NCBI RefSeq assembly: GCF_040054535.1
Contig: NC_090781.1
Location: 9,365,982-9,429,981 of the forward strand
Direction of reading: 5' to 3'
DNA from: Antennarius striatus
Taxonomy: Eukaryota; Chordata; Actinopteri; Lophiiformes; Antennariidae
DNA: 64,000 bases
Positions 46,891-56,989 of the stretch are shown piece after piece (the stretch's first letter is position 1; the number at the start of each line of letters is the position of its first letter). Position numbers and translations under genes: made by a program. The notes beneath the pieces are model-generated. The model was given only the letters and a program-made list of their open reading frames with translations, was not told the origin of the DNA and searched no databases.

Positions 46891-48024
46891 AACTAATGAA
46901 CTGATTTTCATAATGGATCTGACATTGAACCAACAGCAATGTCAGATCAATACTGAAAATAGTTCATTCTCCTCTTCTCTCTTTTAAAAAGCGGAACTAC
47001 AGAAGATCTAGTTTCATGCCATTTACTGTATATCTAAGACATTAAAGTCCTGTCAGTTTAGTTTGGTGAAACTTGTCAGAGGTTAGGCATTATTGTTTTG
47101 AGGAAGGCCTCATACTAACCTGAACAGACCTTAAGGAGGTTATGATGCAACAACCCTGAAGTGAAGTGAAGCTTACAGCGCTAGGTGAAGGGAGAGACGT
47201 GGGAGCAGACTGGAAACAAACTGAACTCTAGAGGGACTTAGAGTGTTTGTGAGTACAGAGAGCCTGAGGCAAAGTTCCTGGTCATCTCTTCAGATGCATG
47301 AACAACCATTTATTTTTTAATTAAAGAGGGTTGAAGAGGCATATCTGCTGATTACTGTACTAGGAATCCCTTTGGTTGAAATAGCACAATAACATGAAAA
47401 CAGATACTTCACGGTTCAAAAGTTTATGTGACACAAACAACATAATTATGGAAAACTCTTGTATATGTCAAAAAATAAATTACAGAATGAATGAAAAAAC
47501 CCAGTTTATATGTTATATTTGTTTTTATTGTTTTGTCTATTGAAATACTGTCTCAAAAGTGCACTGATTATGTATTTGTGTGTAATATTAATTAATTTGC
47601 CTAACCTTCAACAAGTTTTTACATCCAAAAATTGGTTGCGTCTTTTCAGGTAAGCTGTCCCAACTCAAACAATATGTTGAAGGTCCATAACTCTGACCTC
47701 AACTTTCTATTGCCCATCTACTTGGGGACACCAAGGGTATTATTCTCATTAAAGTGGTAATTTACATAGTTTTTCTGACACAAAAACTACCCCCTTCCGT
47801 TACAAAACTATGAAACTCGTGCACTGTAGGGTCTCGTCAGTGGATGAGCTATTTAGCATTCAGAGCCTATATGAATGGATTTTAAGTTTAAAAGTAAAAA
47901 ACGTGTTATCTCCCCAACTATATATTTGAATAAGCTCACTTGAAAACCTCACGGTGTCACGTTGTAACTCCACCCACTCTCAATCTGTCAATCAAGCGCC
48001 CAACCAATCAAGGGCCCAACCAAT
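46891..48024. other. Unassigned sequence
   Basis: Includes a 12-bp inverted repeat (GATCTGACATTG and its complement, about 46916-46948) and the diverged duplicate 47060-47285. No gene is recognised. Confidence 0.4.
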
Positions 48025-48065
48025 CATGTGATTCTTTCTGGCATCTGCCAGAAAGGAATCACATG
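48025..48065. repeat. Stem-loop, about 19-bp stem with one bulge
   Basis: CATGTGATTCTTTCTGGCA pairs with its complement ending at 48065, with one unpaired G and a two-base loop. It sits at the edge of the hAT-like relic that follows. Confidence 0.85.
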
Positions 48066-48555
48066 AACAATATGGTGTAAGGCATCGGGCAGCGACGCTT
48101 TTTGTTGCGGTTACGCCTTTCGTAAACACGACAACGCGGATATCCGGGACGAAAACGCCGGCCATAGTGAAGTTTTTTGAAAATGTTGGGTATGTGTTGT
48201 CGTGTGGATGCTGTAACCAAAACTTTTTCAATCCAGGGGGTGTCTCCCTGCGACGAATACCACTGTGACGTTAGTGTGTGTGACTCGTGTACTCATGTAC
48301 ACACAGAATAGACAGAGTTAAAACCGGCTATTTTCTGATGTATAACAGCGCCACGTCGAAGACATGCTTGACAGTTGGATATTTGTCTGTTTCTGTCTTT
48401 AAGAGTAATGAAGTTTATATACTGTATTTATTTATTTATGTATTCATTCATTCATTCATTCAATCATTCATTCACGTTCCTTGCCAAAGACGCTGACGCC
48501 AGTTCTGGGTCAGACCGGGATGCGCTGCCTGCTGGTGGGAGAACTCTGTAATGGG
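48040..48555 (-). mobile_element. Non-autonomous DNA transposon relic, hAT-like (copy 2)
   Basis: Reverse-orientation relative of 8140-8640. Shared blocks include the CGACAACGCGGATATCCG region, a TTTTCTGATGTATAACAG block, an ATTCATTCATTCA run, and GCTGGTGGGAGAACTCTG. Confidence 0.5.
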
Positions 48556-48657
48556 TGCGCTTGGTTTATAATACCAATACATAGCTTTCATTTGTTTGGT
48601 GTGAAGTCTGAAGTTAGTGTTTTATCATGGAATTTCCACGGGTTCCCGCTATTCTGT
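48556..48657 (+). repeat. Short dispersed repeat (partner of 18316-18415)
   Basis: Matches 18316-18415 in opposite orientation, including TTTATCATGGAATTTCC and GGGTTCCC. Possibly one end of an unidentified transposon. Confidence 0.6.
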
Positions 48658-49019
48658 AGATAAATATAAGTGATATTCATGTTTTCTTGCAGAAACAGAG
48701 GTTTGCAAAGGAATGGGATCAATGACTATTTTGGCCTGATCTCATTATTTTCTTATATTCTCTTCATGAATACTGTTTTTTCATGTATTTCTCCCTACTG
48801 CTGTGGGATTTATCTGTAAAACCAAGGATTACTTGTACCCCATCATATCTTAAGTTTCTTGCTGCAGATCATGATAAAGGAGTATAAAAACATTACAAAA
48901 ACACAAGAAAGTTTAAGTGGTCAGAAAACCCTGCAGATATTGTTGGTCTCCAACACATGAAGAGATAGATTCAGTACAACAATACCACAGGCCTGTCATG
49001 GCCTTTTGACACCTCTGGA
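48658..49019. other. Unassigned sequence
   Basis: No gene or repeat recognised. Confidence 0.4.
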
Positions 49020-49205
49020 TCTTCTTCTTTTCCTTTCGGCTTTTCCCTTCAGGGGTTGCCACAGCGAATCAATTTCCTCCATCTAACCCTGTCTTCTGCA
49101 TCCTCTTCCTCCACCAACTACCTTCATGTCCTCTTTCACTACATCCATAAACCTCCTCTTTGGTCTTCCCCTAGGCCTCCTGCCTTGCAGTTCAAAACTC
49201 AGCAA
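49020..49205 (-). mobile_element. RTE/BovB-like LINE 3' end
   Basis: GGCTTTTCCCTTCAGGGGTT followed by GCCACAGCGAATCAATTTCC. This matches the 3' piece at 646-683 in the first RTE copy. On the minus strand it is the element's 3' end, with all upstream parts lost. Confidence 0.65.
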
Positions 49206-49259
49206 CTCAGAATTTGACACTTCTGGATGATTTTGCAATTAAATATTGCTGAGAAAGTT

Positions 49260-49261
<2 letters not shown>

Positions 49262-49329
<68 letters not shown>
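49262..49329. repeat. (TA)n microsatellite
   Basis: About 68 bases of TA directly abutting the left end of an inverted-repeat DNA element. Confidence 0.97.
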
Positions 49330-49335
<6 letters not shown>

Positions 49336-50130
49336 GTAATCAATAATCCCTTGCTTATTCAAGCTTCAAGATGCACGGCTTCGCTACGTTGCAGATTTTT
49401 AGTGGGTAGTCACATGATATCGTACGCGCCTGCTATTTGCTGACAGCCTCCGGTTGTGTGCTGCGTTCCCAGACTCATGGAACGCAGCGTACTTCTGTGT
49501 ATTGAAGAAACTCTTTTCTTAAACATAGAACTGTTTTAAACAGTCTAGAAGAGTATTGGGAAAAGGTAATACAGATGAAAGGTGGTTTAAAATCAGAATG
49601 GGGACGGTCCAAAAACGTTTAAATTACTGTAAATAATAAAATAAATAGTTTGGCGCTATATCAGGGAATTTAGTTTTTTGCGGATGGTCCTGGAACGCAT
49701 TAACCGCGAGTAAAGAGGGATTGCTATATATTCCGTGAGTCTAGAGGTAAGATCTGGCCAAAAAAATCCAGCCCGGGCTTGAACTCTTACCTCTACTTTC
49801 AGTGCGTACGATCGGAAAGGTGAAGTGACAGGAGAAGATACAGCTGACGCATGGAGGGAACTGTGCAGGTATTGTAGATGGATGTTTCTCATACGGCACC
49901 TTCTCTGTTTTACCTAAATTATTTATTTTATAAAGGTATCCTTAGTTTAATATCCGACCCGGCCCAAATTTCGGGTTGGTTCAGGCTTGGACTCGGGCTC
50001 GGGTTTAAGATCTTACCTCTATGTCAGCCAATAGCAAGCGTGCATGATACCATGTGACTACCCACTAAAAATCTTCGATGAGGTGAAGCCATGCATCTTG
50101 AAGTTCGAATAAGCAAGATATTACTGTGTG
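49330..50130. mobile_element. 801-bp inverted-repeat DNA element (Tigger-like)
   Basis: The left end CACACAGTAAT and the right end (its complement) start long imperfect inverted repeats of over 100 bases. Both contain CTTGCTTATTC, CTTCAAGATGCA, ATTTTTAGTGGGTAGTCACA and TGCTATT. TA sequence flanks both sides. The interior includes ACGCATTAACCGCGAG, shared with 42243-42445. No transposase frame is present. The TA flanks and CAGTAAT start fit a pogo/Tigger-type element. Confidence 0.7.

Positions 50131-50134
<4 letters not shown>

Positions 50135-50167
<33 letters not shown>
50135..50167. repeat. (TA)n microsatellite
   Basis: Short TA run on the right side of the inverted-repeat element, mirroring the tract on its left. 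Confidence 0.95.
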
Positions 50168-50169
<2 letters not shown>

Positions 50170-50960
50170 ATATACATGTGAATAAAGAACTTACATGGCC
50201 GCCTATGTCCTATCTGATGTGTGTGTGTGTGCGCGTGTGCGTGTGTGTGTGTGTGCACGTGCGTGTATGTGTCAGATTTTAGAGAGTTTGCCTCCGTCCT
50301 ATAAATGGAAAGTGTGGGTGTGTAAAATTACTGAGACAGAGTGATAGAAAAGTTTATTGTATGATTAAAACTAAATACTTATGCAGCCAGCAAAATAATG
50401 AATAGCATGTATATAATGTTTAAATCTCTTCAGAAATTAAGACAATTATCTAGCTGTCAAAGTAGGAAACAGAACAGCTATATTCCCGGCATCAATGAAT
50501 CGATGGCAAGACGCTGGAGACACCAGGATTGTTTTACAGCCATGTTACAGGCACTGTTCGGAAAAAAAGTGGTAATTAAAAATGTGAAAATCTTTTTGTA
50601 TGCCATCTTTTTGTTTAAATATCTCATGATACAACACCGTTCATTGCGGCTTATAGACAGGTGTGGCCAATATACTGTATGTACAATATAGAGCATATAC
50701 AGTATATCTATATGTTTTTTTTCTTTGAAAATTTAGTTTGTGCAGCGTATATTCAGATGCACTCAATCGTCTGGAAATGATGATAGTATAATAGAATGAA
50801 CTAATCGGTTGTCTTACATCTTAAGTTTGCTATAATACAGTGTCTTGTTCATGTGCCAGGATATAACTGACTTAGGTATTGTACTGAAGACAATATCATC
50901 ATCTCCACATTGTCTCTTCTCATTCTACTTTACTTTTAATTTTATTATGTATTAAAACTA
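50168..50960. other. Unassigned sequence with a GT tract
   Basis: A (GT)n tract with GC variants lies at 50218-50272. The open frame 50398-50691 has no recognisable domain. No exons are identified. Confidence 0.4.
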
Positions 50961-50965
50961 TCAAT

Positions 50966-51270
50966 GTAGCCACAAAAGGGCACAAGCCAGTGTCCTATTG
51001 TGCCAGTCCCAAGTCTGGATAAATACAGAGGATTGTTCGGGAAGGGTGTCCGACATAAAATTTTTGCCAAATCAAACATGTGAATCAAATCTATGACTTC
51101 CATACCGGATCGGTCGAGGCCTAGGTTAACAACGAACGCCATCGGTGCTGTTGACCTACAGGGTGCCGGTGGAAATTTGACTACTGTTGGTCAAAGAAGA
51201 GGAGGAAAGTGTGTTCTAGGAAGAGAGAGAAGATGAATGGCAAGAGTATACGACTGACAGTAGGAAAGAA
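50966..51270 (+). mobile_element. RTE/BovB-like LINE 5'-end fragment
   Basis: Starts at TGTAGCCACAAAAGGGCACA, exactly where the 18293 copy starts, and runs through the leader (GATCGGTCGAGGCCTAGG) to the point where the endonuclease start would be expected. It stops near 51270. Only the 5' leader is present. Confidence 0.75.
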
Positions 51271-51365
51271 AAAGAAGATGTATTGAAACTATCGAAACAA
51301 TGGACAGTTAGAAAATGTTTTAAAATGAATAACTGTGAAAAACAATACATTTCTTTTGCTATACA

Positions 51366-51715
<350 letters not shown>

Positions 51716-51880
51716 TTTGATTGTTAATTTAAAAAAAAAAGGTTTTCTTTCATACAAATATGAAAATATTTTAGAATATCCATCCTTACCCGTCTGTACA
51801 TATAAATAGACCATCATGACCCAGCAACATGCCTTCACCACGTAGATAGAATTACGTGGGTCATTAAAGACACTATATAT

Positions 51881-52025
51881 ACATACTAACTGCATGCTTA
51901 CAGGCCCCTAGTGTGTTGTGTTTGTTCAGGGGCCTGTGTACAACATATACTGTATATATGTGCGTGTCTAACTGTATTCGGAGAGTGTTAAGAGAATTTC
52001 CCGTTTCGGGATGAATAAAGTATAA
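51881..52025 (+). mobile_element. tRNA-derived SINE (family 1), 3' half only
   Basis: Starts at the CTAACTGCATGCTTACAGGC block and ends in GGGATGAATAAAGTATAA followed by a short CTT run. The promoter head is absent. Confidence 0.7.
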
Positions 52026-52029
52026 TTGT

Positions 52030-52870
52030 TCTTCTTCTACCTCTCTCTCCCACCTAAATAGTTAATAAAATACAAAGAAATATATAAAAAGAAAAATCGG
52101 TTTCCAATTAAAGCCCCTTCTGAAGGGCCAGTCTGAAAACACAAAGGTATAGCATACAATCGTATGGATTACATAATAAGGAAACATAATCACAGATGTA
52201 ATATGACTGAACGAACTGATAAGAATATCATTCTTAGTTATATTCATCATCTGTTTATTTATTTTTGCATTTGTATACAGTACACAAACTGGAATGAAAT
52301 AAGGGCTCTCAGTATCGCATCTTACAACATCAAAATTGACTTAAATCCTGTATGGATTTTCAATGGGCAACCTTTTCACACAGTATCATGGCGACCCTTC
52401 ATATCCCACTAATTGAGAAAAAAGGCCTAAAGAGCCCTAAAGAAGAAAAATCCTGGATGCATTCAAAAATCAAATAGGTTCTTTAATGTTCTTTAATGCT
52501 ATGATCCACTGTTCTACCATTTTTTAAATAACCAGTTGAATAGATTTGTGTAATCCTACAAGCATTACCCTCTTGGTTGAGCTGCTAATATTTAAAATAA
52601 ACTTGAATGTATCTCATCTGAGTGCATTCTTTCACCAGGGCACAACGGTCCCTGATTAATCAACTAAGCCATATTCTAAATTAGTTGCATAAATGACAGA
52701 GGTCTACCGTGGCCTAAGGCTCCAATCAAGTTTCATGGAAATCCAGTGAATAGTTCGTCCTGCTGACAAATCAAAAAATGAACCCCCTTGACAGACGTAA
52801 AAACAATAATAACATGCTCTGACATCATCATATAGTCATTCAATGAGAGGACATCAATCACAATCATTCC
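52030..52870. other. Unassigned upstream flank of V2R-B
   Basis: No gene or transposon is recognised before the putative promoter of V2R-B. Confidence 0.4.
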
Positions 52871-52876
52871 CAGAAA

Positions 52877-52883
52877 TATAAAG
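52877..52883 (+). promoter_or_regulatory. Putative TATA box of V2R-B
   Basis: TATAAAG followed by CACTG, 103 bases before the chosen start codon. V2R-D has the similar TATATAAAGCTCTG before its start, which supports the reading. No transcript data are available. Confidence 0.4.
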
Positions 52884-52985
52884 CACTGCCCATTTAAGGA
52901 CATGCATGTCTTGTTCAATGACAGAATTGAACAAGAATTACACAAATTTCTATTTCTGTACCAGGTTTGTGAATGCGCCTATATA

Positions 52986-55900
52986 ATGTTTCTATTTGTG
53001 CTTCTTATAGGAGGTTTCGGAGCACAGGGAGAGACAGCAGTCTGTGAGATGTTGGGGAGCCCAGAGTTCCCTCTGTTATCTAAGGAAGGCGATATAACTA
53101 TAGGAGGAGCTTTTTCCATTCATAATGAAATGCCAAATCCTCAGCTTTCCTTTATAGATACTCCAGAACGCCTCACATGTTCCAGGTACTACTTATTTTC
53201 CAATAATGTTTCATTTTTTTTGTTTCTAAATGGATATAATATCACAATTGTGCTGTCTCTCTTTCTAGGATGAACTTCAGGGAATTCCGTTTTGCCCAAA
53301 CAATGATTTTTGCCATAGAGGAGATCAACAACAGCAGCACTCTGCTTCCTAATATTACAATCGGTTATAAGATATTTGACACCTGTGGTTTAACACTGCC
53401 TTCAACACGCGCAATAATGGGTCTAATGAATGGACAGGAAAGGTCCTGCTCTGGCCAGTCATCCGTTCATGCTATCATCGGAGCTTCAGAGTCTTCCTCA
53501 ACCATTGTGATGATACAAATTTCAGGGATTTTCCAAATTCCTGTGGTAAATATTTCAACATATGTGGTCTTCTTTTTATATAACAAAAACAATGTCATAA
53601 AAATTGAAAACTGACAGTATAATAGTTGGTTTATAGAATGCTATGGCTGAGCTTTGGTTTGTTACAGTTTTCTCATATACATCAGATTGAGTTATGAATC
53701 AGCAATTTAATCATGGGACATTTTTCATCATCTTTCTCTGATGATCTAAATCTTATAAATGGCTTTTTTGTGTCCTTTTTCTTTTCCCTTAGATCAGTCA
53801 CTTTGCCACTTGTGCTTGCCTGAGTGACAAAAAGAAGTATCCATCCTTCTTCAGAACAATCCCTAGTGACTACTATCAGAGCAGAACTTTAGCAAAATTG
53901 GTCAAACACTTTGGCTGGACATGGGTTGGAGCACTTAAAAGTGACAACGATTATGGCAAGAATGGCCTGGAAACATTTATCACAGCTGCACGTCAAGTTG
54001 GGGTTTGTATTGAATACGCAGAGGCCATTTCAAGGACAGACTCCAGAGATCAAGTGGCCAGGGTGGTCAAAGTGATTAAAAATGGCAGTACAAAAGTTGT
54101 AGTTGCCTTCCTTGCCCAAAGTGAGATGGATATTCTTCTTGAGGAAGCTCTGAAACAGAATTTGAGTGGACTGCAGTGGGTGGGTAGTGAGTCCTGGATT
54201 ACAGCAGGTCATCTTGCCATTGAGAGGTACTCTGGAATCCTTATGGGGTCACTAGGCTTCTCCATCAGAAAGACAAAGATATTAGGCTTGCAAGAGTTTC
54301 TTTTGCAGGTTAATCCAAGTCAGGACCCTCAGAATAATCTACTGAAAGAATTTTGGGAAGTCACATTTGGTTGCAGTTTACAACCCAGTCTAAGTGGCCA
54401 GATCCAGTGTTCTGGCTCTGAGAGACTACAGGACGTTAACACTCCTTTCACAGATGTTTCAGAGCTCAGGATATCTAATAATGTGTACAAAGCTGTGTAT
54501 GCTGTGGCTAATGCAATACATTCCATGTTAAAATGTGGATGGAATGGGCATGCAGTGAATAATTCATGCATGTGGAGAGATGATTTGGATGCAAAGCAGG
54601 TAGGAGGTGACTTCCTTAGACTATATGATAAATTTCAACAATTCATATTGTTGATGACTTTTCTCTTTTAGGTTGTGAATCACCTTCAAAATGTGAATTT
54701 CACATTACAGTCAGGAGAGCGAGTCTACTTTGACAGAAATGGTGACCCTGCAGCAACTTATGAGCTTGTAAACTGGCAGAGAAACAAAGCAGGAGACATT
54801 GTATTTGTGACCATAGGTAGCTATGATGCTTCACTACCAAATGGAAAACAGTTTACTATGAATGGAATAAATATAACATGGGCTGCTGAATCCATAAAGG
54901 TAGCAAATGTGCCTGAATACCATAAATACTGTATATGCATGTGTGTATTTGTACTGTTTAAGTTAGTGTGCAGACTAACATGACAATGGTCAGAAGCATG
55001 ACCTTTACTGAAATTAATATAGTAATATCATAGAATGGATACTGTCTTGATGCAATTTAAATCTTACATTACAGAAAAAAAGAAACAAAATAGCTGAAAA
55101 GTTGTGGTGTTTTTTTCAGAGGCCACATTCAGTATGTAGTGAGAATTGTCGACCAGGTTTCCGGCAGGCTGTATTTAAAGGCAAACCCATCTGCTGTTTC
55201 TCCTGTGTCCCCTGTGCTGCTGGAGAGATCAGCAACTCCAGCAGTGAGTGGAAGACTATTTAACAGTAAATGATGTGATATATTAACAAAAATCAATCCT
55301 ATATTTGTGTCTCACCTTCATGTTAACATTGATCGTTTTCATGTGATCTCAGCTTGAGCATGTGTTCCATTCAGATTCTCCCGAGTGTTCAAGGTGTTCA
55401 TTGGAGTTCTGGTCAAATGAAGATCACAGCCAGTGTGTTCCTAAGGTGATTGAATTCCTGTCTTACAGCGAAAGCTTGGGGACCCTCCTTGCTACTTTCT
55501 CGCTGCTTGGAACATGTTTGACACTACTGGTGTCATGTGTCTTCTTTTATTTTCGTCACACACCTCTTGTCAAGGCCAGTAACTCTGAACTAAGCTTTTT
55601 GCTGCTCTTCTCTTTGACTCTGTGTTTCCTCTGTTCTCTGACCTTCATAGGCCAGCCCTCTGAATGGTCCTGCATGTTAAGACATACAGCGTTTGGCATC
55701 GCTTTTGCTCTGTGCATGTCTTGTATCTTAGCAAAAACCATAGCAGTGGTGATTGCCTTTAAGGCTAAAGGGCCAGTAAAGACAGTTCCGCAGTGTTCTT
55801 CCCCATTACAAAGAACAACAGTTTTTAGTTGTACTTTATTGCAGGTTTTAGTTTGTGCACTCTGGTTACACTTTGCTCCACCATTTCCCCACAAAAATAC

Positions 55901-56273
55901 TGCTTATGCAGTAGAACGGATTATTCTTGAGTGCGATTTAGGTTCCCCCCTGGGGTTCGCGGCTGTGTTGGGGTACATTGGACTACTGGCTGTGCTTTGT
56001 TTAATTCTTGCTTTTCTGGCTCGAACGCTGCCTGATAATTTCAATGAAGCTAAGCTTATTACCTTCAGCATGTTGATATTCTGTGCTGTCTGGATCACTT
56101 TTATCCCAGCATATATCAGCTCTCCAGGAAAATTCACTGTGGCTGTAGAAATATTTGCTATTCTGGCCTGTAGTTTTGGATTACTTTTCTCTATTTTTGC
56201 TCCAAAATGTTATATTTTATTGTTTAAACAATATAAAAATACCAAGAAACATATGATGGGGAGAACCCTTTAA
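52986..56273 (+). CDS. V2R-B: class C olfactory (vomeronasal type 2) receptor, intact, six exons
   Basis: Predicted amino-acid-type odorant receptor. Exons: 52986-53185 (signal peptide [15 protein letters not shown]), 53269-53545, 53793-54599, 54672-54899, 55120-55243 (cysteine-rich) and 55375-56273 (seven helices). All introns are GT-AG and the frame closes over 845 codons (844 aa). The start at 52986 is preferred over the upstream in-frame ATG at 52902 because it begins the signal peptide. The ligand-binding module starts with [19 protein letters not shown]. Residues equivalent to calcium-sensing receptor S147, S170, D190, Y218 and E297 are S142, T165, D185, Y213 and E292. The membrane part has [19 protein letters not shown] and [15 protein letters not shown]. 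It lies head-to-tail with the pseudogene and V2R-D. Confidence 0.93.
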
Positions 56274-56938
56274 AATAAGTCACAAATGTACATTTTTCTG
56301 ACATTTATGAAAAACATTGAAATGAGCAAGAGGTTTCAGACAACAGCAAAGATCCTTAAATTCTTTGAACTGATTGTTACTACTTTCTTCATTATTTACA
56401 TTGATTATTTTATTATTGAAAAGTATTTATTTGGGAAAAAAGTAAATAATGTACCTGCAAATTGCGCTGATCAACTGAATGAATGCGCTATTTCTTTGTT
56501 GTTGTTTTTTTTTAATGTCTGAGCAGTTTTGTCAAATTAAACTTTAGCATTTTAGCATTCTGGAAACTGCAGTTGGTCAGTCAATCTGTCCATCGGTCAA
56601 CCAAAATGGAATTTCAATCTCTGATTTGGAGTTTATTTGAGAAGGAAACAGGGATTCATACTGGGTATTTTTGATCAACTGACTTTGGCACTAATTAATT
56701 TTTCTTTAAAATAATTTTAATTCAATTTGAACTGAATTTTTTTTAAACAAAAAAAAATGAGTTATGACAAATTAATTGTAACACACCAAAATTCATTATG
56801 AGATAGAAAGGTACAAAGGTTAAGTCTCTTCAATAAGTCACGTCACATCATGAGCGCCATCATTGGTGGAGAGAAACATGGATGGTGTAATCAGCTATCT
56901 ATGAAACTGAGGAAGTTCAGGCCTTTAAAAACCCCTTT
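56274..56938. other. Intergenic region between V2R-B and V2R-psiC
   Basis: AT-rich, with no coding exon. The 3' UTR of V2R-B must lie in its first part. A clear AATAAA is not obvious close to the stop; an ATTAAA occurs at about 56535. Confidence 0.4.
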
Positions 56939-56947
56939 ATATAAAAT
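56939..56947 (+). promoter_or_regulatory. Putative TATA box of V2R-psiC
   Basis: TATATAAAA, 43-51 bases before the ATG of the pseudogene. The spacing is much like that of V2R-D, so the promoter was probably still in place when the gene decayed. Confidence 0.4.
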
Positions 56948-56989
56948 ACTCACAGTTTAGATTTTGCGTTTGAACCTTGGGTGTTACAT

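Noticed and set aside
50398-50691. 97-codon plus-strand frame
   Set aside because: No recognisable domain and no supporting context.
54030-54212. Minus-strand frames opposite the receptor exons
   Set aside because: Antisense shadows of well-supported V2R exons.
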